DNA of 64,000 bases from positions 59,870 to 123,869 of the forward strand of contig WEDG01007399.1 in assembly GCA_017591395.1 (NCBI GenBank), read 5' to 3'. The DNA comes from Schistocephalus solidus. Lineage: Eukaryota; Platyhelminthes; Cestoda; Diphyllobothriidea; Diphyllobothriidae. The position numbers and the translations under genes are program-made. The notes under the pieces were generated by a model that saw only the letters and a program-made list of their open reading frames with translations, made no database searches and was not told where the DNA came from. Shown piece after piece: positions 1 to 10,960 of this stretch (position 1 is its first letter; every line of letters starts with the position of its first letter).

Positions 1-2022
1 TACATTCCAGATTTTTAATGTCGTCGGCAAACATTGCTGCTTCACAGTCGAGATTCCTGACACAATCGTTCACGTATATTAAAAACAGTATTGGCCCTAG
101 TACTGAACCCTGAGGAACCCCAATCTCGACCGCAGCAGAACTTGACCTCTCTTGGCCGATGCACACAACCTGGCGCCGACCCACGAGGAAGTTTTCGATC
201 CACTTGAGGAGGTTACCTCTGATTCCAATTCTTTCTAGCTTGTACAGCAGTCTCTCGTGCGGCACAGTATCGAAGGCCTTTTGAAAGTCAATGAAGGCAA
301 TGTGAACCGCGTGTCTATCTTCAAGTGCTTGGGTCCACCTCTGGAGCGAATACAGCAAATTCATTGTGCATGATCGTCCTTTTCTGAACCCGTGTTGACA
401 GCTTGATAACAAATTATGAGTCACTAGGAATTTCACCAATTCGCTCTTGATGATCCTTTCCATAATCTTGCCAAGGATGCATGTCAAGCTTATGGGCCTG
501 TAGTTTGTCACTGACGTCCGGCTACCGCTTTTGTACAAGGGAGTTATATGTGCCAGCTTTCAATCGAAAGGAAGTGTTCCGGAGTCAAAGGACTTTTGAA
601 AGAGCACTGACAGAGTTGCGGAAAGTTCATTGGCGAGTTCTTTCAGAAGCTTGGGTGGAAGCTTGTCTGGTCCTGGGGATTTCAACTCTTTCAGTTCTTT
701 TAATTCCTTTTGGATCAGAAATTCTGAGAATAGTATGTGGCTAATGCTTGCAGTCGGCGGGTTATCCACTGAGGGACGAAGGAACCTTGCCTCGTTAGTG
801 AAGACTGAGCGGTAGAACTGTGAAAAGTACTCGGCTTTTTCCCTGTTTTCAGAAATTTCGACGCCCACGGCAGTCTTAATCAGTGGTATTTGATGTTTAT
901 TCCTTGTACATCTACGGAGGTAACTGTAGACTAACTTTGGATTCTGCGTTGCCTTTTTCACCAAAGTCTTCTCGAATTCTTTTTCGCGTTTTAAGAATAA
1001 GGCTTCTTATTTTGTTTTTCTGTGTTTTATACTTATTAAAATAGGCGACTTGATTAGACTCGTAATATTTTCTCCACAACTTGTGCTTCCTGTTTATTTC
1101 CCTTTTTAAGTTGCTGTCTAGCCACCCAGGACGCTTGCTGCGATGGACACTCGTTAGCGGGCAGTGGTTGTCCATAAGTTGCAGAAGAACATTTCGGAAG
1201 GACTCCCAATCTTCGTTCACGGTGCTCGAAAACATTGAGGTCCAGTTGATGTCTGTTAAATCTGCTCGCATCTGATGAAAGTTTCCTCGCCAAACGTTAC
1301 GCCGTCTTTCCTCTATAGCAGGCGCAACGGAGAATAAGGAGTAGTCCCACATAAGCCCCACATGATCACTACGACCAAGCGGAGGCATTGAAATAATCTC
1401 GTCAATGCTGCCTGATGTTTTCGTGAAAACCAGGTCAAGACAGTTAGCCCTTTGTCCTTCACGTGTTCTGGTGGGGAAAGGGAAAGGTCCTTTGCAGAAA
1501 AACATAATCAAAAGTCGATTTCGGGCATGATGATTGAACAGTGCTCCAGTTAATTCCTGGTGCGTTGAAGTCACCCATAATCATGACATTAGGTCGACTG
1601 GAGAAATTTTCTAATTGTTCCAACAAGTGGGTGTCCGCGACTCGGTCTATCCTAGGTGGCCGATAGACGATGAGGACATCTAGACATGGAGAGCCAAGAG
1701 CCTTGATATTCAACCATATGGCTTCCGTGCTGCACGCAAACTTGCTCGTCTTGTCAGACACTATTAGCATGTCTTTCACATACACAATTATTCCACCACC
1801 CTGTCGGTTTTCTCTGTCCCTCCGATATATTTGGTATCCAGACAATGTTATTTCGCTATCTCGAATACTGCCCGACAGCCAGGTTTCGGTTACTGCTATC
1901 ACATCCGGAGATACTTCGGCAAGGCAAATTTTTAACTCATCAAGTTTTGATAAAAGGCTTTGTGCATTTGTATACAAGCACTTCAATTTCGCGCCGACCA
2001 AATTTCCTATTGCGTTTGTCAA
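1..2022 (-). pseudogene. A1 ORF2: endonuclease-reverse transcriptase, broken and 3'-incomplete
   Basis: From the 5' side, the reading frame at 2022-1459 holds an exonuclease/endonuclease-family domain (L-Y-T-N-A-Q-S near the start, T-E-T-W-L, and G-D-F-N-A-P). The frame at 1574-912 continues with the S-D-H motif and the linker, and later frames enter the reverse transcriptase. Relative to A2, about 23 nt are missing near 1475, which shifts the frame before S-D-H. Further frame changes occur near 964. The reverse transcriptase runs off the window edge within the region just downstream of the Y/F-A-D-D motif. In life the protein would nick the target and reverse-transcribe its own RNA. This copy cannot encode it intact. 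Confidence 0.9.
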
Positions 2023-2332
2023 TTTTATGGGCCCAACTGCGTCTCCTCTAACGTCAAGGTCATATGTCTTTTCCGTTTCTTGATGATTTTCGGTAACTCT
2101 GGTTTCTTTAGTGAGAACGCTGGGTGTTACGGAATCAGTTCTGACATCTCTTTGGGCAATTGGTTCCCTGATGGTTTTGGCGTTAGTGAGGTGGCTGCCG
2201 TTGTCCTCAGAACAATCGGTTGGTTCAATAGAAAATTCGTATTCTTTTGAACTACCTTCCCCTTGAAAATAGCCAGATTGTGTTCGCCAGCCTTCAGTCT
2301 TGATTGTAGTTCCAAGACAAGTTCTCGGCGTT

Positions 2333-3348
2333 TCAGCCTTTCCGCGGGGGAGTAGTCCGGTTGAAAAAAACCTCTTTATGCGAGTGACGGAGGTTAGTTT
2401 TTTTGGATAGGATCGCCTTGATTTGGTCTTTGCTCTCTAGCATTATTTTCAGAGGTCGCGGTCGCGGCGTTCCTAGGCTGTCTTCAGACTTTTTGCCGAT
2501 CCGGAATGCTTTAATAACTTTTACTTCCACGCCTGGTGGAGCAACTGGTTTAGGAGGCCATTAAACGAAGCAAGGTCTTCGGCGACACGGTCTTCTGGTC
2601 GGACTGCAGTTGACTCGTGCAAACCCTGAATAACTAAACACTGTTGTCGATCCTGGTGCTTGGAATTTTCGCTTCCTCCTAAGTTCTCCTTAGGAACACG
2701 AGAACGGTTTACAGAGCTCTCGTTGGGATTTAGTCTACCTCTGACCATACTCTCATCTAATGGCTTCAATGAATCCGTCAGAGTTGATTCTTATTTTGTC
2801 CTCCTGTTGTGGTGTTTCCCCATTGCAGCTTGCAACGCGTTTGTTTCTTCGGATTCAACTACGGGCTCTTTAGAACACCCAAGATAGCAGGATGAGATTT
2901 GTGGTTTGCTCTTGTCGTCGTCCGTAGGATTCAGAGACTGTGTTCCCGTTGTCCGGTCGTTATGGGTAATCGCGTCCGAACATTGTGAGCTGTAACATAT
3001 TGTAGTTTTTGATACTTTTGGTGCTTTAGTCACTGCCTTTTTAACTGGAATATTGCTAAGCGTATTTCGTCGAGTAATGTTATCTTGCAAGAGCTTCCTT
3101 AAGTCTGCGAGCTCATTTTCCAGTTTTTGAACTCTTAGTAAAATATAAGAACATCCAACGCAAGATTCGTTTTCGTAGCCGACGGATTTGGCTGCCATTC
3201 CGCTTTTTGCGCGCTTTGCTGGTTTTTGGTTGTAAGCATAAACTGATTGAGTGCCAGTCGTGGATGCTGAAGCCAACTCAACAGGTTTACCTTTAAAGGA
3301 AGTTCCGTGACTGGTTCTGTTGCCAGCAAACAATTGTTTCGAGTCCAT
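2333..3348 (-). pseudogene. A1 ORF1: CxxC, coiled coil and RRM-like domain, broken
   Basis: The start matches the intact ORF1 of A2 (MDSKQLFA...). In order it has a basic N-terminus, a C-V-G-C motif around residue 59, a heptad-like L/I-rich stretch (coiled coil), a low-complexity S/T/P/N linker, and an RRM-like C-terminal domain (C-L-V-I-Q-G-L, then R-P-R-P-L-K). ORF1 proteins of this type bind the element RNA. Compared with A2 there is a TCA-to-TAA nonsense change after H-N-R-R-T-K near 2790, and a 1-nt deletion near 2535. The run of seven T at 2364-2370 on the coding strand is kept. Confidence 0.88.
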
Positions 3349-3835
3349 AAATGTTAAAACACTGCGTATAAGTATGTTCTCCTTTGAGCGTATAACGAAA
3401 ATTTCCGACTGGCTTTGGATTATGGCGAGTATTTAATGCAATATGAGCAAAAATGTTTATACTTGTTAAAAAACGCTTTTGAAAAATACTATAAACGGTA
3501 TGAAGGATATTCAGGAACGACTCAGCCGTTCGGATATTTCGAAGGTCCTGGATAACTTCCGATCTTCACGAGGTTGTACACATTTGGTTCCCTGATTGGT
3601 TGTCAGTTTTTATTGGTGCAGAGCCTGCGCAGTCAACTTGAATAAGATGATAAACAAATTCCAATTTGATCCGTTTTATGACGAATTTCGGCACAAGAAA
3701 GAATTCCAGATGAGCAGGAAGCAAATAAGTACATGCAGTTGAAACAGTATTGTCCGGAACAGTCCTAGTGAAGTGGTAACGAAGATCAAAATGTCCAAGT
3801 TGGAGAACAAATAATTGGTGGTGCTTATAGGGTCT

Positions 3836-4789
3836 TCAAGGTCTCTCTCCATTATTAAGTATTTGTTCATTTAATCCGCACACTTTGTCATAACTTTATG
3901 TTGCAAATTTTTTTAGACAGTGCCTTGCCGGTGCTAACGAAATATAAATTCTAATTTTTAAAAAAATTAACACCTCTGTAACGGAGAAAGCGGATAGCAG
4001 GTCACCAGGTATGAAATTAAATGTTACTTTTCTTCGAAAAAACACAGCAGGTTTTACTTTTTATCTAAGATATTCCATCGACAAGAGAACAGTGAATTAT
4101 TTGTTAAATTCTCCGATGAATAACAGGTCATTTATAAAAATAGGTCAATGCTATGCTCGAAAGGATACTGTCAACAGGGTAAATGAACTTCCTTGTTACA
4201 CGTGGGCATCCCTGCTCATTCGGGTTCAAACGAAAGAATGCGATCATCCAATGGTCATGGAACGTAACATTTCGATACATGGTGAGATTGTTTCCTGCTT
4301 ATTCTCTTGGGTACCATCCTTATCGCCTATCCTTAATTTAAGGTTTTCCATGCTTAAGAGAAAACCTGGTTGATATGAAAGCTCTATACACGCATAAATG
4401 TTCTTCATACTCCTGAATCTGCAACTTTATTCAGAACTTTTTCTTTTCTAGGACAACTTGTTATCATTTTATGCCCAGCTGTGCGTATGCTCTTCTTTTT
4501 TTAGTATAATTAGTCCAATATTTCTGAATTCGTAGATTTTTGATTTGAATCTTCGGGGCATCGATCATTGTACCTCGGTCAGTTAAATTCTGCTGTGACC
4601 GGAAGTGGGATGGCCTAGGTTTCAGGACCTGGACCCATTTTGTTTCTAATGTACTTCGACGACCGCACGAGACATCTGCACTGTGAAAAGTGAATTTTTT
4701 GACGATTAGGATAATTGGAGTGTTATCTGAAACACTTCTTGTAAAGAAAGGCTCTGGAACAAATAAATCGGTAAGGTAAATGTTCATAT
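3836..4789. other. unassigned DNA
   Basis: AT-rich sequence between the 5' end of A1 and an old reverse-transcriptase relic. It contains one dispersed hairpin repeat (3914-3951) and a 120-codon plus-strand open frame at 4011-4373 with no domain I recognise. The minus-strand frame at 4464-4787 is also unrecognised. I see no splice-site pattern or codon signal that would make either a credible gene. Confidence 0.5.
3914..3951 (+). repeat. dispersed 38-bp hairpin repeat, copy 1
   Basis: The core AGACAGTGCCTTGCCGGTGC is followed by TAACGAAATATAAATTC. The same unit occurs at 23143-23180 and, inverted and diverged, at 63513-63551. AGTGCC and GGTGCT can pair around TTGCC, using two G-U pairs in RNA. 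It looks like the terminal piece of a transposable element, but the orientation cannot be fixed because the core is palindromic. Confidence 0.65.
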
Positions 4790-5714
4790 TATTGGCTTAT
4801 ACGGTTCAGCGCTGGTTATGCACGATATTTCGCCTCGATCAGTAGGAAATAACTTCCTAGGCGATGCAGCTTTAGAAGATAAAGAAGCCGAAAAGGATAA
4901 CGGTGAGCTCATGACGAGCTCCTTATAACCGTCCGCATATTACATGAGAGTCGCAAAGAGCGTAATATCTATGCTTATCTCCACCAAGTAAACCTTTATG
5001 GATTTTCGTGTATATCTGTCTTCTGAGATTTTCAGAGCATTGATGAGTTTGCATTGGGGGAACACATCGAAGCCTGCATACTATCGATCATAAAATATCA
5101 CAGTTCCAAATGTGAGCGAACGAAATGGTTATGGATCAAAGATTATTGAACTACACAACCAGTCTAACCTAAGCATGTTGCCTTAGATTTACAGGTAAAT
5201 GCACGGCGATCCCTCAGAGGCATTACGCATCGTAAAGGAATTGGATTACAGCCTTGTTTTTAATGAACATAACGACAATTACGCAACCGAAATAGCACTT
5301 AAAACGTATCGAAGAATCAGAATGAAAGATTACCATATATTTGGGCTTTATTTATCTTAAACAAGGCGTTTCGGAACTAAAACGAAAAACCGAGTAATCG
5401 TAAACGAGGTATACTTTTTGTCTGCACAATCACTTAGTATGAAACCCGGCATTAAATTTTTTTATTTGCTACCTGAATCCCCTCCGAGGGCACCCAGAGG
5501 AGCAAGAGAGAAAATATGGAGTTTTTCGAGTTGTAAGCTGTTCTGTATGTCAGTGAATGCACTGCAATGTTCAGAGTTCTCGATAGACTGGTCATTAAGG
5601 TATATTCCGCGGTCTGTTTCCGTCAAAAGCTTCAAACTAAGACGATTCTTTAATACTTCTGCTCATTTGGTGGGTGCTCGGACGTTTCTTTTCATGCAAA
5701 TGTCTACTTATTAG
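4790..5714 (+). pseudogene. ancient CR1-like reverse-transcriptase C-terminal relic
   Basis: With stops and shifts tolerated, the plus strand aligns by eye with the C-terminal part of the CR1-like polymerases elsewhere in the window. Segments such as M-R-V-A-K-S-V-I-S-M-L, T-F-M-D-F, and L-R-I-V-K-E-L-D correspond to V-A-K-S-A-I-S-V-L, A-F-x-D-F and F-R-I-V-K-G-L-D in family A. The open frame at 5418-5714 may hold the end (I-P-R-S-V-S...S-F-K). Divergence is heavy, so this is an old copy. No tail or target duplication is visible. Confidence 0.4.
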
Positions 5715-6189
5715 TTGTAATCGACCCACTCAAACATGAACTCTTTCAGTGGTCCTACCGCTGCGCCTCTCGCGCGTTCTTGCACACACAATCTAGTTCT
5801 CGGCCAATGGGGTCCATCCAATCAGGCCAATCAAAGACAAGACCGACTGAGACATCCTCTCATGGAAGATGCTGTGACATATGCCACATTCACACTCGGA
5901 ATCCAAATCTCGTGGTACGGACGTGTGCCCTTATTCGGCTGCTACCTTGTTACAATCTGTTATCCAGGCTTTATGTAAACAATACTCTTTCCTGTGAACA
6001 TAAATTGGACCAACACTTAATATCCGAAAAAATCAACACCGTAGAAGTGGAGAGAAGAGTTGTGCGCATTTCAAAACTAATCGGTCCCAAATGTTATCAG
6101 GAATTGAGTTTTTGCCGGCCATTTTGCCATAGCAAATTAAGTGAAGTAGAGTTGACTACAGTTGATTACTACCCGAATGGTATACTGCT
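5715..6189. other. unassigned DNA
   Basis: It contains overlapping open frames (5736-5978 and 5780-6193) with no recognisable domain. It lies between two reverse-transcriptase relics on the same strand and may be further decayed element sequence, but I cannot show that. Confidence 0.4.
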
Positions 6190-7150
6190 GTAAAACGTGG
6201 GCAAACAGGAAGATATGCGAATGTGGATCATGACCTCGCTTACACCCTTGCTGTATTGCTCAAAGGAAGCCAATTCTGCTATGTCTGTTCTGTACCTCGC
6301 CAAGCGGGCTTTCTCTGTCTTTGATGAAGGCTGCTTCGTTAAAGTCTTTCGAACCTTTGTGCAACTGCAACTAGAGTTCGCTATCCAAGCTTGGAAACCC
6401 TGATACACTAAGGACCTCAGCAACCTTGAAGAGGTCCAAATGTGTGCACCTAAAGTTGGGACTGGACAGGGCTGATTACCCTATGCAACACGGTTGCCTT
6501 ATCTCTAACTCTTCCCGTTGAATTAGAGGCAGCTACAATGTGACCTGATACAAACATTCCGTATCATGCGTAGTCAGGACTGCTGCCTCGTACCTGGAAA
6601 TTTCTTTCAGTTAGCAACCATGAACTTATGAGGTCATCCATTCAAACTACGTGTGTGTGGCCATGCTGGACACAAGAAAGTACTTCTCCATCCGTGTGGT
6701 CGAATGTTGGAATGCTCTGCCTCTCGATATTATTATGTCTGCTTCCGTTGAGGTCTTTAAGAAGAAACTGGATCAGTTTCGCAGTGCCCACTATGAAACA
6801 ACCCGAACAATTTAGACTTGTCCCAGCCGAAACGAATTCTTATTGTCATTATACTACTTGCTATATTTTAGTACACATTTATGGATATTTATAACAAATT
6901 CATTGCATATGTTTACTAAAAGCAACCCTCTCACGCTAACTGCATAAAATTATTTACTTAAATGCATGCGTCACCATTTATGTATAATCTTTTCGATTAT
7001 CAGACGGCTGCTTGTTTTCCGCGTGCAATTATGTAAACCATATCTGTTTTGATTTTTCCTTATGTATAGCAGATTTTTCTTAGCCACCCTGTAAGCCATT
7101 TGGAAGATCAAGGAATTAATCTATCTTCCTCTTAAGAAACTTAACTGAAT
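6190..7150 (+). pseudogene. family B-like reverse-transcriptase C-terminal relic
   Basis: The plus-strand translation follows the family B polymerase C-terminus closely despite stops: A-N-S-A-M-S-V-L-Y, R-A-F-S-V-F-D-E-G-C-F, K-V-F-R-T-F-V, E-F-A-I-Q-A-W, D-L-I-Q-T-F-R-I-M and F-F-Q-L-A-T all have counterparts in the copy at 32562-35183. Loss of the N-terminal part is normal 5' truncation. The 3' side fades into AT-rich sequence around 6900-7150 with no clear pentanucleotide tail, which suggests greater age than the B copies at 24405 and 32229. Confidence 0.7.
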
Positions 7151-7670
7151 TGAATTTGTACACAACCGAACCGCTTTCAGTGGCAGAGTCTGCTCAATCT
7201 TACTGAGAAGAACGTGAAAGCATCGAGATCAAATACCCCAAAGGCGGAATTTTTTTATACTTGAATAGAGGATTTTTTGGTAAATCTTCCGAGGACAACG
7301 TGCGTGGCCATCTGATCGACGGTGTCACAGAAGAGGCTGTATGGCACGGCCTGGATCTTTTTACTGTAGAAAGCACAAACTTTGGTTCAGGCAATAAAAC
7401 CGGAAAACCTTTCAGCATTCACCCCTTAGAGCCAACTGCGGAGTAAACAAGGCCCGTAATCACAACTTACGAATAGCACCCTGATGGTGTAAATAAATCT
7501 GCAGACTTGGGAAACACAGTTCTGTGGCATAGCAGTGATACTCCCTCTCACGATCAAAGCCGGATTTCCTAAGCAATCAATCTAGAATACATTAGATGAC
7601 TATACAGCACAATTAAGTAGTAGAAGACGGGTAATTTGACCGAAGTGTGATTAAAGGTATGGCTTCCGTT
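7151..7670. other. unassigned DNA
   Basis: It contains short open frames on both strands at 7200-7446 that I do not recognise. There is no repeat tail, tRNA-like signal or splice pattern that I can defend. Confidence 0.4.
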
Positions 7671-7675
7671 GGGGG

Positions 7676-7760
7676 CCTCGTAGCTCATTTCGCTAGACTG
7701 TTGGCCATACTAAAGCCTTCCCCTTGCTGGCGTGGGTTCGAATCCCACCAAGTTTTTCAC
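7676..7760 (+). repeat. tRNA-derived SINE head or tRNA pseudogene
   Basis: An A-box-like TAGCTCATTTCGCTAGA at 7681-7697 is followed, about 40 bases later, by a perfect T arm: GTGGG, loop TTCGAAT, CCCAC at 7732-7748. The acceptor ends do not pair and no clean anticodon arm forms, so this is not a functional tRNA. Internal A and B boxes would form an RNA polymerase III promoter, as in tRNA-derived SINEs. A (CT)n run follows at about 7809-7825. Confidence 0.6.
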
Positions 7761-9107
7761 AAGTGGGTCAAATGAATTATCCAAATCTACCAAAAACCTC
7801 TACTAATACTCTCTCTCTCTCTCTTAGATCCGGTTGTGGGACAGAAAATGCACCTGCCATCTTGGCTTGAGGCTCTAAGCTAGACTTCCTTGACGAGCGA
7901 CGACCAATCGGTACTACAGGAGGAAGGACAGTGATGCGGGGTATGAGGGTGTCCAATTCCAGTCGTCGATGAGAGGCCTGAGGTTCGAACGTCAGTCAGT
8001 CATCGAAAATTCAAGTCAACACACCTCGACCGTCACGGACCACTGTGCCAACCGTATACCGCGCAATATGGCGAACGCAGGAAGACGACTTGGGCGTCAA
8101 TAGTCTATAGGATAGTAGACTTCTTCAGTATCTAATGCACTCTCCTTCCACACCCTCCTTGGGCTGGTAGCAAGACAAAATCAGGACAGGGAGAAGAGAA
8201 GCTCGGCAAACCGCCTATGCATGCCAAATGCGACCCGACCCGGCCCGCACGCAAAAAACCACGTTCCTGCAGAAACAAGTGAGATGGCTGGATTCCATTT
8301 AATTGAGAGAACCATAGAGGCCACACGTTCAAAAGCAGCCATTGAGCTCATCTCTCTATCCTGAAAAACAAAATCGAGTTAACCTTTCCGTTGGCCGTCT
8401 TTCTAGCGCATCGTGGTAGATTCAAGCGTGTTTGCCCTTTTCACTTTGACGTATGTGCCGATACGCCGCAGGAATGCATTCCGCAGTGTCTACTTCTCTC
8501 TCTTTCTTTCTTCACTCTCTCATGTACCAGTCTACGAGCCGGTCAGCCATCTAATACTGGGATTGGGCGCGAGTGGCTGGCGCGGTGGGAAGCCTGTGCG
8601 CAGGCGTGCCAAAACAACCGGTCTCCCGCAAACTGCGACATTTATTGTCATGAGTGAACTCTGTGCGACCTGTTAAACACGTGCCAGGCCCCGATACGAG
8701 CCTCGCAGGCCTTGGTCTAGTGCACCTCGTGCGTGACGCGTTGTAGGCGCCCGAGGCAAAACTCCTACCACTGGAGTTACGGGTACATATTTCTTCGGCT
8801 GTGATAGGGAAAATGCAGGCAGCTGGGAGCTGTGGCCGTCAGAGCTGGATACTGGACGAGAGACACGCAATGGCGTGGACAGTGGAAGGACATCACAGTA
8901 GCAGCCAAGATTACCCGATGTAGGCTAAACTGTCAACTGCCTAAAGACGGGACAAAGTCACTTCTTATTGAAACGGGGGCATTCGTGATTCGCTGGCTAG
9001 TTAGTCAGGAAAAAATTCTGTTTCCTCGAGTGTATTGCGAAGATTGGCAGAATAACATTACCAACAAATGCCGGGCAGACTTTAATGGTCATTTCTAACT
9101 TATTGGC
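7761..9107. other. unassigned DNA with possible SINE-like pieces
   Basis: After a short (CT)n microsatellite near 7809-7825 there is a lone B-box-like GAGGTTCGAACG near 7981. An 88-codon plus-strand frame at 8391-8657 is rich in cysteine near its end, and another 88-codon frame lies at 8832-9098. I recognise neither and see no splice or start context that favours a gene. The base composition is more GC-rich than the retrotransposon blocks. Confidence 0.4.
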
Positions 9108-9215
9108 TACTACCAGCCAGTCCTATCCAACCAAAGGTTCAAACCCGCAAACTGTTGGTTAGGATTCAAACGTCCAAAGCATTAAGCCACGGACCGTTGT
9201 CTCTCGGTTGCAATC
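9108..9215 (-). repeat. tRNA-derived SINE head
   Basis: On the minus strand an A-box-like TGGCTTAATGCTTTGG (9189-9174) is followed by a B box GGGTTTGAACC (9146-9136). Their spacing is close to that of a tRNA. The anticodon arm is not convincing, so I read it as the head of a tRNA-derived SINE and not a tRNA gene. The body and tail were not delimited. Confidence 0.55.
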
Positions 9216-10119
9216 AGGTATATTACTGGTGACAGATGGGCACCCAACGATCGTGCCACAAGAAACACTCGTCCCGTTGGACTTCACATTTACAGAGTGA
9301 GCCCCGTAGGGCGATCGACGAGCGTTCATCTACCATTGCGAGGATCAACATAAATACTTTTCGAGAACGGTGGGTAACGCATAATTTTACAGTAATGGAT
9401 GAGGGAGAACGCTTTCGAAAGCGATCCGAAAAACACCCACTTCTTGCAGCAAGTCCAAATAAATTAACTGAATGCATGGGAATACCACAAACCTACAACA
9501 AAATATGCAGCGAGATCAAGCAAGCAGACAATCATACTCTGCTCAGAACGTCTTTGTTCAAAAACCTGTCTCAATGCAAATATGGCAGCCCCAATCCAAG
9601 ACTATAACCACATGATAATCAGTTGAGGTAGAGACCTCACGGTTCGAGCCAGAGATATGGGTTAGCAAAAGTCCTTTACTACTTCTACGAAGGTTCAATC
9701 TGAAGTGATGGCCGGAAGCCCAACATTCGCTTTGTTCGCTCAAACAACTACAGAACAGGGAAGACGATTTCATCCGTTTGCTTAGCAGTTGGCTACTAGA
9801 CGAATCCATCGACGCCGTATGAAGAAATTGCCTTCAGTGTATGACCGAACACAATTGTGTATGGGGGCCACACCGTGGCCGTAGAATAGGCGCAAGCTGG
9901 AATGGGGGGAGGTGAACCGAAGATACCTGGTTCACATGCCGGTAAAAAAGTCTTCTGCAACAGCTGTCAGCCCTGTAGAGACGGAAAAGACCACCGAAAC
10001 ACCTGTCAAATTCCAAGCGACCCCAAACCAAGGCACACCTGACGTCGGTCCGAGGGCAAACAGTTGTTCATCGAAGATCCTACTGCCGCATACTTCCAGT
10101 TAGCGGAAGGCACTTCGGA
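9216..10119. other. unassigned DNA, including an unrecognised 123-codon frame
   Basis: The plus-strand frame at 9236-9607 is the longest here (basic, no signal peptide or membrane segment, no domain I recognise). A B-box-like CGGTTCGAGCC lies near 9641. Other frames are short and overlap on opposite strands. I would not call a gene. Confidence 0.4.
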
Positions 10120-10960
10120 GCTCTAATTAAAAGACCAAGGGGAAGTACTTGGCGAGCAAACTTGCAACAGCTGGAAGTACCTTCCGTTATTTGGGTCTGT
10201 ACCGTCCAATTGCCCAACAGATTCTTACGTGGCTTTTCAGAATGATGCAATCCATTATCACCGAAGATCTGACATTAGTACTCGCTTGTTAGGTCGTCTT
10301 CCAGTTGGTACAGCAAGGTCTCCGGGCTGTTGAGGTAACAAGTTAAGTACTTCCACGTGCAATGTGGTAGGTTGTGCGACATTACTAGTCGCTACACGTA
10401 GCAGCCCCAAACTAGTACTCAATCCTCACTTTTGCCTCCACGCAGCTAGGCACTGCTTAGCAGCCACATCCCGGGCAACCGCTTCAACCGGCTGGCTGAA
10501 CATGGTAAGCGTCTCCGGTTTTGTGGGTGTCCGCACACCCGGTATGCCTACTCCCTGCCAATTCCACCCTCTCCCTTCACTCTCTTCCCCCACCGTCGAA
10601 AAGTTCTACTACAAGGGTGAAATGGTTTAACTTAGACGGCCCAGGCCAATCGGGTCATTCTCTAATAAACAATAAATCCGTGACGGAATTTGGAAGCCAC
10701 CTGGGGCTACTAGAAAGCCTTATGCAGGGACAGCAGTGCTTACGCCCTCGCGGGGGAGGCGGCTGGAAATGGTACCCAAAACAAATGCTGGGTTTCATGC
10801 CTTCCGCGGCAGACCGAGGCTAATAGACTGCAAAACATGTGGGCGTAAAAGACAAACAGCAACAACCCCCCGTCCCCATCCCCCGCCACCGTACTCTCTA
10901 GGCTGCTCGGTTGAATCCACTCATTTTAGCAGCCTGGGATGTTCGCTCTCCTTAAGACAA
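10120..10960 (+). other. possible 5' leader of the zinc-finger LINE
   Basis: GC-rich sequence directly upstream of, and on the same strand as, the endonuclease remnant that starts at about 10961. The open frames here (10364-10630, 10521-10823) are proline- and serine-rich and unrecognised. Placement suggests the untranslated leader and start of the element, but there is no second copy in the window to confirm the boundary. Confidence 0.35.

Larger units (their letters stand above)
1..3835 (-). mobile_element. CR1-like non-LTR retrotransposon, family A, copy A1 (3' end cut by the window)
   Basis: This copy matches the near-complete copy at 36214-41042 over its whole length, from the reverse-transcriptase region at base 1 through endonuclease and ORF1 to a 5' leader at 3349-3835. 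The two copies stop matching just after a shared GGTGCTTATA at about 3835 and 41042, so I take that as the family's 5' end. The 3' end with its pentanucleotide tail lies outside the window. The copy is dead: it has a nonsense codon and a 1-nt deletion in ORF1, a deletion of about 23 nt in the endonuclease relative to A2, and several frameshifts in the reverse transcriptase. Nothing is inserted in it. Confidence 0.9.

Noticed and set aside
7676..7760. functional tRNA gene
   Set aside because: The T arm is perfect but the acceptor stem does not pair and the anticodon arm is not defined.
8391..8657. small cysteine-rich secreted protein
   Set aside because: No signal peptide, no conserved cysteine spacing I recognise, and an overlapping frame of similar length on the same strand; not enough to call a gene.
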